DNA of 64,000 nucleotides from Mesorhabditis belari. Taxonomy: Eukaryota; Nematoda; Chromadorea; Rhabditida; Rhabditidae. The notes beneath the pieces are model-generated. The model made no database searches and had not been told where the DNA came from. It saw only the letters and a list, made by a program, of their open reading frames with translations. The stretch lies in the NCBI GenBank assembly GCA_958450365.1, contig CAUEEP010000923.1, forward strand, positions 1,505,501-1,569,500, in the 5' to 3' direction. Within the stretch, counting starts at the first letter, position 1. The number at the start of each line of letters is the position of its first letter. Shown here piece after piece: positions 20,304 to 32,902 of the stretch. The position numbers and the translations under genes are program-made.

Positions 20304-20803
20304 TCTAAAAAAATAGGTAGGTTGAAGTGAAAGTTGAAGGTCTAAATAGTGGATTTCTCCAAATGACTAAATAGCGCCCACACGTTGCACCCATATAGAA
20401 ATTGATCGATAACAACTGAAATTTAACGACAAGAAAGACTCCCCTTGCCAAAAACACACCCACCCAAAAAGGACACAAAAGATAAAAAAGAGACAATAAA
20501 AAACCGCAGAACTTAAGCTGATTTCAATGTGTTTCTTTATTAATCGAGTAAAAAATTTATTGATCACGCTCAAATCAGACTTGCTATACAGGGAGGGGTA
20601 AAAGGCTGAAAGAAAGAATATATAAAACATAACATAAAAATTTAACACATGTTATCTATGCTAACCTATTATCACTATAATCTAAATGGACCAGTAAAGC
20701 AAGCATTCCAAAAAAAAGGCACATCATAAACTCTGAAGAAACAACAATAATCGAAAAAGAACTAACTGTTCCCAACCTCAGGGGTAACAGCTTACCAATT
20801 AAT
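20304..20803. other. Spacer between mitoferrin and CISD
   Basis: About 500 bases between the mitoferrin stop and the CISD start. Minus-strand open frames here are A/T-driven and hydrophobic by composition, with no family match, so I do not call them genes. The segment ends in the acceptor-like attttttttag immediately before the CISD start codon. Confidence 0.5.
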
Positions 20804-22217
20804 TCACTTTGATTTTGCTTCGTTATATCCAAGAACAAATTTGAAAAGCTCGTATACCGACCAGGAAAGTGCAGCAGCCGGAATCTATTTTGCAACAATT
20901 ACAAATGTTTTGAAAACTCAAATACCTGATACATTACACGAGCTTGAATTCCACAAGTAAATCCCCTCAATCCCCTTTGTCTATATATTGAGTGGGTCGC
21001 GTCGGCCATGCCCCGATAGACACGTGTAGCCTAGAACGAAAACTCTTTTTACTTTCAATAACACTACCTTTGATACCTTCAACAGAACACGGTTACTATC
21101 AATTTCTGGAGTTTGTTGTGTGTTTAAAACCGTCTTAATACAATCAAGGGGGTGTAGTAAAAGCAGCAGCAAGCCCACCTAGAGTGAATTAAAAATTTAT
21201 CAGGAAAAAACTCCTCTCACCCGCAAATGCACCAGCAATAAAATGAGACTTTGGGTCGTATTTGTGCTCTGGATTCAAAACCTAAACTGGAATATTGAAA
21301 TATAAAGTGGGCTTTCGTACTTGCTGCCAAAATTCATAAGTTGAGAAGTGGATTGCTTGAAAGGGCAAATTCATTGCAAGCTGTGTAGCATAAGATCTAA
21401 ATTATTTAAAAACTAGCACTCTATACAACTAACACCCACCTATAAAAAGCACTGATACCCTCTCGCCTGTAAACGCATCGAATACATTCAAGACTACTGA
21501 AAAAAGATTTTCTATAAGGCAGTGCTATATAAGGTTTATTTACCTCCCATAAGGGCTGAATGCCATTTGCATACGCTGTTTAACAACCTAAACTAAAAGA
21601 ATATCACTCATGCAAGTGTTAAAATTACTTCAGCAGGGTTCATTACTGCATCATGAATTAATGTTGCTAGAACGCCGGCAGCAATATAGGAGTGTGTTTG
21701 AGCATGAGAATAAGTTCCACCTGTGAAGAATTCCTGAACAAATACTGTACAACAAAATACAATTCTACCACCCCACCTTAGCTTTCTCATAAACAGTAAA
21801 ATACATTGCATGGGCTGGCCCAGCTCCAGCCGCCATTGCATTCATTCCTCGAAGCGGTCGTAACCAGCCTTCCCTAAAATTAAAATCCGATAAAAACTAA
21901 AGCTAAACACACTTTTTCACTATCCGCATCAACGAGTGAACTGGTGTTGGGCATTTTTGCGTGTCTGGACATGGGCAAAGGGACTAAAAGTTTAAGCTTA
22001 AAAACCAAAAGGATTGAGCTTAGAAACACGATTTTGAACTTACTTGCATCCTAGTTTTAACTGAATCAATTGGGAACATAATGCAATGTTCTGTAATCCC
22101 TGCCAACGCGCCAGCCGTCATATGTACCTGCAAAACAAAATTGCAAAGCAAAGCAATGAGCGATACCGGAACGCTATACGTCGACGGAAGACTTTCATAT
22201 TCGTCCTCATCACCCAT
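20804..22217 (-). CDS. mfn-1: Mitoferrin-type mitochondrial iron carrier (apparent frameshift)
   Basis: Twelve minus-strand exons: 22217-22167, 22127-22044, 21983-21913, 21873-21777, 21733-21629, 21587-21544, 21496-21440, 21396-21321, 21281-21221, 21178-21077, 21030-20926, 20884-20804. Three carrier repeats are present, with signatures [18 protein letters not shown] and, across a frameshift, TTP-LDCIKT. The family role is Fe import across the inner mitochondrial membrane for heme and Fe-S synthesis. [19 protein letters not shown] is typical of mitoferrin. Exon 10 contains ccccc at about 21147-21151 where the frame requires four C: upstream reads [10 protein letters not shown], downstream [12 protein letters not shown] one frame away, and the flanking exon phases only fit after removing one base. 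Intron 1 is 39 bases without an in-frame stop, so it could be retained. METTL1 lies 243 bases upstream on the same strand. Confidence 0.9.
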
Positions 22218-22460
22218 CAGCCTGTCTAAACAGAATTAAAACTATTACCGACAAAAGAAATTTTATCTTGAAATTATTTGAGTGGGAAAATTCGTTAACC
22301 GATCACTAAATTCCACAAATGTAATGAAAACAAAGTGTAATTAATTCAAATGAAAAAAAGCGATCGGTTTACAACCAATATTGTTAATTGCCAACTCTTG
22401 ATGAGTTTTATTTAACCACAAAAATCAACAAATAAATGTAACAAAACCAACAAAAAAAAA

Positions 22461-23624
<1,164 letters not shown>

Positions 23625-24258
23625 CTAAATAGCGCATTTTATGGTTGATCTACTAAATTGCAAAAAAGCAATAAAAGTGGTCGCTGTGATCAAACATAAT
23701 TGGAAGAAATCGACCTTGAAGGGTGGTTTAACTTATCTATTTGCACAGGATAAAAAAAAGGGAAGAATCTAGTTCTTCTTATCAAGTCGTTCAGTGGTGC
23801 TTGGTGTACACACATTAGGAAAGGTTTTTAGAATCAACATCACGATATTCAGACCATTTCAAAGTAAAAAAAGACGTTGTGAAAAATTGATTCGACATCG
23901 GAAAGGCAGAACAACACGCGGTAATGATTTTTGCACATTGGTCTGCTGCCGATTTTACCTTATTTAAATTTTTAGGATATTCAGTATAACGAAATAATAT
24001 CATTGCTTTTGTAATTTCAAATAAAAATTGCTTTCATTGCTTTTCGATGCATATTAAAAGCAAGTAGACTTTGATTTTTAATTATTTGAGTAAATTAAAT
24101 CCACATTGTCTCACCTAGGTCGAAACCTGCCTGATTGTAAGCCAAATTGCATTCTTTAACCAAAAATGCGAACGAGCTTTTGTAAAAATTCTTATACCTA
24201 TTTTTTATGGTTTTTGTTACTGTTATTACTTTTTACTCAGTGCAAGATATTACAGAAA
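23625..24258. promoter_or_regulatory. Divergent intergenic region between METTL1 and the NEPRO-like gene
   Basis: About 630 bases separate two divergently transcribed genes and should contain both promoters. The right end, ttttactcag at 24240, is an acceptor-like site with no upstream exon, placed 18 bases before the start codon at 24259, as for trans-splicing. Short open frames on both strands here are not convincing. Confidence 0.5.
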
Positions 24259-26077
24259 ATGAGAGAAAAAGAAGCGATCCAATTAAAATTTTCTCGACTC
24301 GACCCGCCGGTGCACATTTTTGAGACTACTCCATCAACAAGTGAATCGAACGGAGACGCCCAAATTTTGTTGAAGGCCGTAGAAAGATTTGTGAGTGTTT
24401 TACTTGAGTCATCAGCTAAAACTCTAAATTTAGCTTGCGCTGTGTAAAAAGGGTCTTCACCAGGATTCGATGATCCGATTGAATCAACTGAGCTATGTCC
24501 GAGCTAACTCCTTCCGACATTTTCATATGTGGCGACAAATAAAAGCATTTTATGCTGTTTTGAAGAAGGTGGGATTTTAGTTTGCATTTGTTCAACAAAA
24601 TGGTTTAGATTTTACCAAAAGAGATAAAAGATTGGATGACAAATGTACATCGAAAGTTGTCTCACGCCACCAATTTTCCGCTCACATCAGAGGCTATTGA
24701 ATATCTACAGACAGCAGTTTATGAACAGTTATCAAGACTTGAGACGGTAATTTTTCAATCCTATCTTTTTTTTCTAAAATGTCCTCTTAGGCTCGTCGTC
24801 GAGGAATTAGTGCAACAAACGGGTGTTTAGACTATTTGGATGTTGGACATTGGGTTTGCAATTCTACTTCTACTCAAAGATCTGCTTTTCAGCTGAGTCA
24901 ATCTATGGTTTTTATTGGAATCATTGCCGACATTGTTACGAGTATTAGAGGTGTTTCTATCGAACTTTTGGACATATACGCATTCCTCAGTTCACACTCG
25001 CGATCAAATAAGAGGTAAGCTTTTTAAGTTAACGAAGCATTTAAAATTAAATGTAAGCTATTTTAACTTTAGCCTAGCAAAATTGCACGAGTTAAAGGAT
25101 CATTTTGTGCTTCTCTTCGAAGAAGTTAACGTGGTTAGTTTTATTTTTCACTTCAGAGAGAAGATTTTCAGACGAAACCCTCTCCCCTTCTAAAGGGATT
25201 AATGCATATCTCTCGAGAGGAGGTCAACAAATCAACAATAAAAGCGGAAGTAAAACAAATCAAGTACGTGGTATGGTCCTTCTCCCCATAGTCTTCATTT
25301 TAGGGTTAGGCAAATGGATGTTGTTGATGTTGGTGTAGCAATTAGTCGCGAGGAGTTTCAGGTTTTATTTGCATTTATAGAAAAGTAACAAACTCTTCTA
25401 ATTTTAGATGACAAAGGAAGAGGATTTAGCAGTGAAAAAATCTGCCAATGATAAAGTAACAATTTTGCAACTATTTGAGTACCTACTTTTATTTTATTTT
25501 ATTTTATTAAGAGACTTCAAAATTTTAGACTCTGTTAAAGAAGAAAAAGGTTAAACGAAAATCATCGATTAGTCTACTCAGCGAAGAAAATGTAAAACAT
25601 TTACCCGACGTCTATTTTTATTTTTCAATTTTTAGACACCCCAAAAAAAGAAAAAGAAGCTAAAGAAGAAAAAACGAATGACGATGGATGAGACTTCTCT
25701 TAGCAACGAACTTAACACAGAAGGAATCGATTGCAGCACCCATGAATTGTCAGAAAGTGTAAACTTTATTTATATATTTCATTCTTGTTTTTGTTTTAGA
25801 TGATTGAACAAACAAATCTTTCTAAAAAGATAAAACGGAGAAAAGTAGCAAATGGTTTGAGGGTTAGTTTCTGGTCATGGTGGTTGATACATGCCACGTT
25901 TAGGAGAAGAACGAAGTTGATGTACCAAAAGTTAAAAAGGAGAAGTTGAAACAAATGGTGAGTTATTCATCCTTTTTTCTACTCACTCATTTTTAGACAA
26001 GTAATTCAAATTCTATGACTCCGCTCCGTCGAAAGAAGAAAAAGAAATCATTAAATCAAGTTGTTACTAGCGTTTAA
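24259..26077 (+). CDS. Basic nuclear/nucleolar protein, possibly NEPRO-like
   Basis: Thirteen exons join in phase: 24259-24390, 24434-24568, 24609-24746, 24791-25014, 25073-25133, 25157-25263, 25304-25361, 25408-25455, 25529-25591, 25636-25758, 25800-25862, 25904-25957, 25997-26077 (428 residues). The N-terminal half is a helical region with LNQLSYVRANSFRHFHMWR and RGISATNGCLDYLDVGHWVC. The C-terminal third is a chain of lysine clusters (KKKKVKRKS-, KKKKKKLKKKKR- and RRKKKKKS-like) separated by acidic stretches, typical of nucleolar proteins. The layout and N-terminal helices recall NEPRO (nucleolus and neural progenitor protein), but I cannot confirm this without a search. The 5' end might extend upstream to 24166 with a hydrophobic segment; I prefer the ATG after the acceptor-like ttttactcag. 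A polyadenylation-like aataaa follows the stop. Confidence 0.75.
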
Positions 26078-26540
26078 ATTTTGTTTATTTTATTATTTTG
26101 CTGTTGATTTTATAATAAACTTTATCAAAAGTCCGTGTATGAAATGAACTGGCCTTTCGCCAATCATACCTCCTAAAAGAGACGCTGTGTTCGATGTTTA
26201 CTCAACGATTAGTCACACAGTGAGGGTTGTGTCAAATGGTGGCGTCGCTCAAATTTAAGCATTTTTATGTAAAATTCTTTGCGCACCAACAGATGGTGAG
26301 ATTTTGTTCGCAGAAAAATATCACGCCATGCTTTTTGTGCATTGATAAACGCGGCTGGCTGTGACTAAGCAAAAGAAGAGGGGTCAGCCGTTGCCCACAA
26401 GAGCAAAGTACATAATGAGCCGCAATAGACTGCGAAAATCTTGGTTTATTGGACTTCTTTCCAACAATTTTTTATTTGTTTTTCTAGACTCCTAAAAGTT
26501 TATTTTAGGGTATTTTCACCACCAAGGCTACTAACAACAA
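26078..26540. other. Intergenic between the NEPRO-like gene and sptl-1
   Basis: About 460 bases on the same-strand path. I see no coding sequence. The acceptor-like tttattttag at 26512 with no donor partner probably marks the sptl-1 trans-splice site. G/C-richer blocks near 26170-26250 and 26350-26420 could be UTR or a small structured RNA; I could not assign one. Confidence 0.4.
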
Positions 26541-29500
26541 ATGTTCGCAACTCTCCTTGGAATATTCGGCGAGGTAAGCAAAGTTTCTGCTATTGATTTT
26601 GTCTCTATTTTTAGGCGTCGACGCTTCACTATGCGTTGGAAACGTTTCTAATTGCTGCCGTCACATTTCTCTATTTCAGACGCAGAGAAGTGAAGGATTC
26701 TCGAGTCAAACTAACGGAAAAGGTGAATTATGCAAATTCTTATGATAACTTATGAGTTAGAACCAACACAAAAAATTGGATTTGTTTTTAAGTAACACTT
26801 ATTTTGAGCAACATTTACGGCTCATGTTGAAAACCAAATAAGATGATTTTTAGCAAAAAGATGAGTTGATAGCAGAATGGAAGCCGGAACCTCTTGTGCC
26901 CGACACACCTCAAGATCACCCCGTCTTAAACCCAAGATTCATCGATGGGTGATTGGCATATTGTATGCTTTTTGATATAAGTTTTTTAGAAAAATGACAA
27001 AGTACGTGAAAATCGAGGGAAAGGAATACCTGAACATGGTAACTAGCAATTTCCTTGGATTTGTTGGCGAACAACGAATTGAGGTGAGAAACGTGATTTT
27101 GACTTTGACCTAAATAATTTTTAGGACGTTGCCAAAAAGACGATTTTCAAGTACGGAGTTGGGTCTTGTGGGCCTCGTGGTTTCTACGGAACAGTTGATG
27201 TGCATTTGGATCTTGAAAAAGTAAGCGCAAAATGCCTAATCAAATAATTTTATTTAAGCTCAAGCATTGCCTGTTGTATTTTAGGAATTGGCTCAATTCT
27301 TTGGATGCGAAGAAGCCGTTTTGTACAGCTACGGTTTTGCAACAATTGGTTAGTTGATGTTTTATTTTTTGAAGAAGTTATTGGTAATTTGCTAAAAATG
27401 AAATTTCAGCTTCTGCAATTCCAGCCTATGCCAAGAGAGGAGATGTCATTTTTGTAGATAAAGGTACCTAAAGTTAATGTAAGAATCTGTGTTTTGATTT
27501 ATTAATCTTTTAGGTGTCAACTTTGCGATCCAAAAGGGCTTGCAAGCTTCTCGAGCTCGTGTTGAGTGGTTTGAGCACAATGACATGGAAGATCTCGAAA
27601 GATTGTTGGAGCTTCAAGCTGAAAAGGACAAAAGGGTAATTTATCTGGAACATTTTTTATTTAAGTGATTCCCATTTAGGATTCTGTAAAAGCAGGGAAG
27701 ACTCGGCGTTTCATGGTTGTTGAGGGAATCTATGCTAACTCGGGTGAAATTTGTCCTCTTCAAAAGCTCATGGAGTTCAAGTGGCAACACAAAGTGCTGT
27801 TTTCTTGACTTTTAAAATTCGAAGCTTTGTTTAGGTGCGAATTTTCATCGACGAGAGTTACAGTTTTGGTGTTCTTGGAAAGACAGGCAGAGGTAAACTT
27901 TGAATTCATAATTTATTTTTACCCGTTCTGGAACTAGATGAAAATCACAGGTTATATTACTGCAAGGATTATTAAAACAACTTGTAACAAATGAGGGAAA
28001 GAATAGAAAGGAGAAATTGATATGATGGTTTGGAGCTAGTATATGCGTCATCGCTGAACACTGTGAAAGTTGTCGGTGATTTATCCTTGCTCCTCGGATT
28101 GTTGAACAATAGTTCATCAAAGTGCATTCGATCGCCATATGTGCTGAGCAGATCCAAAATCACTCCGTTTGTCCACCCAAACCCAGCCTAAATTTGGGAC
28201 CACTATCGCTGTTTCCTATTCCTAATTACCTGAACTTCATATTCACCTCCTCCTCCACCCCTTGGCGCTCCTGAAGCCACATTATATTTTTCCCACATCG
28301 CTCGATCAGCTACGAAAACCCGATAGTTTGATAGAACCCATTTCTCGGCCAGATCAAAGGCTTTCCTTTGCATTCTAAATTTAAAGCTTATTCCTTTATT
28401 TTTTCCTTTATTCACCTCGGGTTTCCCGACTTTCGAAGTCCTTCAATGACCATATGATTCAACGGGCTCCATCCATTTGGAAAATCCCATTGTTGATTGC
28501 TTGTTCTTTCCAGACTTGTAGGAATTCCACCCACGAAATTGAATGCTCCCATATCAGACATTTGATCGTATAGTTGATTTGCATCACGTGTGGCCAGTCG
28601 ATCATAACAGCCTACACAAGTAGCTTAAAGAATCAGTAATTCCAGGAGGTCACCTGTGAACAAAGGTACCGCCATAGAAGGATAGAAATGGAGATTGTGT
28701 TCCCTGGTCCTCAAGTTATAGTCATACCTAGCATTTTTGTCCATAGTGAATGTTTCTAACCATACCATCCTTTGCTTCCGGGAACATAGAAAACTCGGCG
28801 GAATTTGTCACGAAACTCGATGTATTCTTGCATCCAATGAAGTTCGCTGGTGATATTTCCTGAAAACCCAATTAAAAGTCTTTTTCCTTTTTGTTACCTA
28901 GCTCTCCATGCAGGTATCCCAAAATGTTAAGGTTGTAACAATAGAATGCATTGAGATCAACGGGGATAATGTTTGTAGTCTCGATTGAGGACAAATTTTG
29001 CGAATCAGCAAACCACCGACTGCTGAAATCCCATCCCGATTCAGCGGCACTCGCTAAAGTCTTGGTAAAATAGCTTGTTTTTATCCTCTACCAATGTCTT
29101 GCCAAAATTGTCTCTTTCGCGATAGTTCGTGAAATTGGGAAGCAATAGCAACATCTTCTCGAAATGATTCAGGTCTAAAAACTTATTCATAAAGATTTTT
29201 TAACCTTTATGTTTTGTTTTTTTTACCTTGGCACATTGCTAGGCGTCCGATATTGCAACATATCATACGATTTTCCCTCAATATTCACTTCAGCTGACCG
29301 ATTGTTTTTCCAGAAAGCCAATTCTTTTTCGATGCTTGGAAGAACTTCTTTTACAAGCGCAAGATCCTGGAAAGCTAATCGAGTGTTTGTAAGTTATTCT
29401 TACCAATGTCGCTGCATAGTGTTCATAGACCATAGCTGCAAATAGTGGTGGTTGAGATCGTTGCAAGTAGTAGACTCTTCCGCCATTGGGTACAAAACCA

Positions 29501-32378
29501 ATCTCATCAACGATATGCTTAATTTTCCGATGTTGGGGCTTCACATCTCAAAATCTCACTTTGAAGTTGAGAATCATCGCTTTGGAGGTTTCATACATGT
29601 TTGATGCAAGTAGGCCACGAATGATCCAATAGGCATCCCAATAGTAGAATTCACGGAATCGACCTTTAATTTTATGAAAATTACACGGAATACTCTTTGA
29701 TTTACCTCCAGGAGCAATGAATCTATTGGGGACATAAAGAAGCGAGTATCGTTCCGGTTCATCTTTTACCTTCAATAGCCATAATTTTAAGTTCCTAATA
29801 TCTTGTGTTTCACCTTTTCATCAACCACTCGGCAAAGTTCTTTCCAGATTTTGTTCAATTCGAAAGCAAATTTGCGCAGAGTTGTATCGGCAATGCCAAT
29901 AAGTCCTTGGGGTTCCGGAGACCAATCATCAAGGAAACACCTATTTTTCTATTTGCTTGGTCTTTTTAGTGATCTAGTACTCATTCAACTCCTGTCCCTC
30001 TTTGTCGAAATTTTCGTCCACAAATGTTCTGAGCTGAATCGGGTCGATCTCGTGAATATCCTCTGGGAATCGGGCGAGAAAATCAGTGTATACACTAGGC
30101 CCAGTTTTGTTCTGTTTGATTGGCCGATCCACAAAAGTCTAAACCTCTATTTCAGTAGCGATTTATATTTCTCTACATACCTTACTATCCGAATAAAGAC
30201 TTTTTGCCATAACAGCCTCGAGTAGTTTTCCCTTACAGTAAATATTTTCTCGTCCTGGCGCTGACTTTTCATTGCAAACGTAGTGGGCACCTATATTTTT
30301 CAGTAACTCCTTTTGTGGTTATTAATACCTTCATCTGGCTGAGTGTAGTTAATGGGATCAGATGATGTTGGTGGCTGGGGTGGATCCACTCGATTTGAGA
30401 TTGTCGTTTTCTGAAATTAACTAGAGTAAATGTTATCTTATTCTAACCTCGTATGAAACAACTCGATTTTGTGAGTTTTCTTCCGTGATCTCTCTTTGAT
30501 CTCGTGGGGTTTCAATCGATTTTGCCGTTATGGAGACTGCACATAGAAAAAGGAGAGAAAGGAAAATGCTCGTAGACCATTTTACCATCACTAAAGATGT
30601 TGGTAGAAGTTGAAGAAAGGAATTTACAATATACAATTTTAAAATAGCTTTTAGAAAAGGGATTTCAAAGAAAAATACAATAAATTTGACCATACTGCCT
30701 ATTTATGCTTTAGTCTTTTTCCATGCGAGTGAATGCTATAATCCGAGTTGACGGGCATGATGATTAAAAACAACACGTAACAGAGCTCTATGAACAATGA
30801 AATTTTAAAGCTTTTTGCCAAGAGGAAATGTTTGTGGCAATTTTCAAGGTTCAAGGAAGCTTATGACTAAAGAATGACGTTTACTTTACACCATTCACAT
30901 CAAGCTTGACATGTGACGGAAATTTGAAACGGCGAAACTGCCAATTGAAAACACCAAAAAACCCGAAATGAACGATGGAATGGAAAGTGAAATGATTTTT
31001 TGAGGGTAATTCATGAGAATCATTTAGACTCATGTCTATTTTCTCATGGATTTTTCTTTTCCCCACTGCCGTCTATCAATTTTCTCGAGATTATATCAAT
31101 GTTTGAGCGACTCCTTTTGAACAAGGGAACAACACCCATTTGTCGAGGATGAAAAGAAAAGAATTTTCGGCATGAACCCTTTGATTTTTGCATGGCAAAG
31201 AAAAGAAAATTATCAAAGATAAAAATTTCAAAGGTGATAGAATCAATTTTAAAAGTATTGCATGTATCCGCTAAATCTCATAGTCAGGGTTGAAATGCAA
31301 AATATGCAACAGACAGGGTTGAAAGTGTCTTTTATAGGTCTGCGTTTCTCTCCTTTTTATCTCAAGTTCAACAATATCTCGCACGTGTTACATGAAAATA
31401 AGAATTGACTGTTTGCGCGGGGCGATAAATAAAAGCGATATAATTGACGCGCACGTGTTGACAATCTTTAAAGAGCGGAAAACTTTTGCGTACCTTTGAA
31501 AATTTTTAGGTGTTACCGAGCATTTTAATATTCCGATGATCGATGTGGATATGGTTATGGCTTCACTTGAGAATGCTATTGCATCAACTGGTGGCTTTTG
31601 TGTGGGAAGGAGCTACGTTGTGGGGCACCAGCGACTCTCTGGTAAGTATGAGTTGATTAGTGGATATTTTGATTGCAACAAGTTTTGTTAACAATCTTTT
31701 GAAAGCCATCAGCACTTTTTAGTAGGTATGAGATAACAAAGGTAAAACTAGTTTACAATTGAAATCGGCTCTTAAGGTGGTTAAAGTTTTATTATGCAGG
31801 TCTTGGATACTGTTTCTCTGCCTCCCTGCCACCACTTCTTGCAACGGCGGCTTCTGAAGCTATCAAGATCATCGATGAACAACCAGAACGGGTCAATCGT
31901 GTGCGAGAAAACGCTACTAAAGTTCATAAGGCCTTGGAAAAAATATTTTCGGTGCGTTTCTCTTTGTTTGGCATTCATGTTTTCATTTTAGGGAACTTTG
32001 TTTGCTCTTGTTGGCGCCGAAATTTCACCTCTGAAACACCTTCAATGGAAAGGAAAAAAAGAGCAGGCGGAAGAGGTTCTTGATCAACTCGTTGACAAGG
32101 TAAATTACATTTCGCTTTGGTTATTTCATCTCATTGATGAGTTTAGTTGTTTGACAATCATTCTATTCTTGTCACACGAGCACGCTATTTGGTAAAGGAG
32201 GAATGTTTCCCCGTGGAGTCAAGGTACTTTTTACATCTTTGCTTTAGTAGACATATTTTCTAAAGCAGCAGACAAATTTTGTTTGTTTAGCATCAAAGTC
32301 ATGGTTCAATCGGAACTAACTGACGAGGAAATGGATCGATTTGTGAACGCCGTCTCGGACATTGTTCAAAACCTCTGA
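26541..32378 (+). CDS. sptl-1: Serine palmitoyltransferase subunit 1 (SPTLC1)
   Basis: Fifteen exons join in phase: 26541-26573, 26615-26722, 26854-26948, 26990-27083, 27125-27220, 27285-27348, 27410-27463, 27514-27635, 27680-27793, 27835-27892, 31510-31641, 31800-31951, 31992-32099, 32147-32223, 32291-32378 (464 residues; human SPTLC1 has 473). With SPTLC2 it condenses serine and palmitoyl-CoA on the ER, the first step of sphingolipid synthesis. An N-terminal membrane span ([17 protein letters not shown]) precedes the alpha-oxoamine synthase fold. [20 protein letters not shown] holds the Cys corresponding to human Cys133. [18 protein letters not shown] aligns to the region where the catalytic subunit has the PLP lysine, which SPTLC1 lacks, as expected. 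Intron 10 (27893-31509) is about 3.6 kb against a usual 40-100 bases and contains the whole trehalase gene on the other strand. Confidence 0.96.
27972..30588 (-). CDS. Trehalase (GH37), secreted and probably GPI-anchored
   Basis: Sixteen minus-strand exons join in phase: 30588-30448, 30410-30329, 30290-30181, 30138-29981, 29940-29814, 29769-29706, 29663-29560, 29517-29404, 29366-29227, 29174-29092, 29053-28898, 28859-28766, 28727-28654, 28611-28416, 28374-28230, 28187-27972 (667 residues). It hydrolyses trehalose to two glucoses. A signal peptide ([18 protein letters not shown]) is followed by a Pro/Ser-rich linker and the catalytic domain: [15 protein letters not shown] (signature 1), [24 protein letters not shown] (general acid Asp), [10 protein letters not shown] (signature 2) and GGGGEYEVQ (base Glu). 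All key residues are kept. A hydrophobic C-terminal tail ([16 protein letters not shown]) after a small-residue region suggests GPI attachment. Two acceptors (ttgaag, attaag) are weak. The gene lies entirely inside sptl-1 intron 10, antisense. Confidence 0.96.
30589..31509. promoter_or_regulatory. Presumed trehalase promoter, inside sptl-1 intron 10
   Basis: About 920 bases between the trehalase start and sptl-1 exon 11. No exon is seen. An acceptor-like ctttag lies two bases before the trehalase ATG on the minus strand. G/C-richer pieces near 31430-31470 (cgcggggcgataaataaaag) could be promoter elements. Recognition of specific sites was not possible. Confidence 0.4.
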
Positions 32379-32902
32379 ACTGATATGGTTTTCAAGAATT
32401 TCACACCAATAATTCCAGGCTTATTCTCATTCACTTTTTGTTCTCTAACGAAATAGATATTGCTCAGCCATGTTATTTTTACGCTAGTCATTTTATTTTG
32501 CTACTACTTAACGTAGTTTTTATTATTGTTTGTCTTATTTGCATAAAGATCTAAAAATTCCATAGTAATACGTTATTGCATAGCTCATTCTGTTTGTGAT
32601 ACTATTCTTGAAACTGTCTAACTATCAAGATTTTGCCATACGTTCGCCTTTAATTTTGTGATGTTATGAGTCTATGACTGACATTAATAAATTTTAGAAA
32701 TGAAAACTATCTTTTTAATCGCGTGTATGAACACAAATCGAGACTTACCTATCTATTGCACATTTGGAAAACATTTGAGCAGTCGACGTATTAATTTGTT
32801 TAGACGACATCGATATTTGGCACCGTTTTACGAAGATACCGAATTTATCCGAAAGTTAGGGGCTGTATTGTCGACAAAAACGCTTTTCAACTCGGTCAAA
32901 TC
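32379..32902. other. Intergenic between sptl-1 and ASCC1
   Basis: About 520 bases. An open frame at 32700-32906, starting with ATG after an acceptor-like attttag, could be an upstream exon or a short independent ORF, but it is not in a frame that continues ASCC1. I do not call it. Confidence 0.4.

Noticed and set aside
20367..20898. Hydrophobic minus-strand ORFs between mitoferrin and CISD
   Set aside because: They are A/T-driven frames in a spacer, overlap the mitoferrin last exon out of frame, and have no splice support.
24166..24258. Hydrophobic N-terminal extension of the NEPRO-like protein
   Set aside because: It reads through an acceptor-like ttttactcag and would add a membrane segment to a nuclear-type protein; the ATG at 24259 is more plausible.
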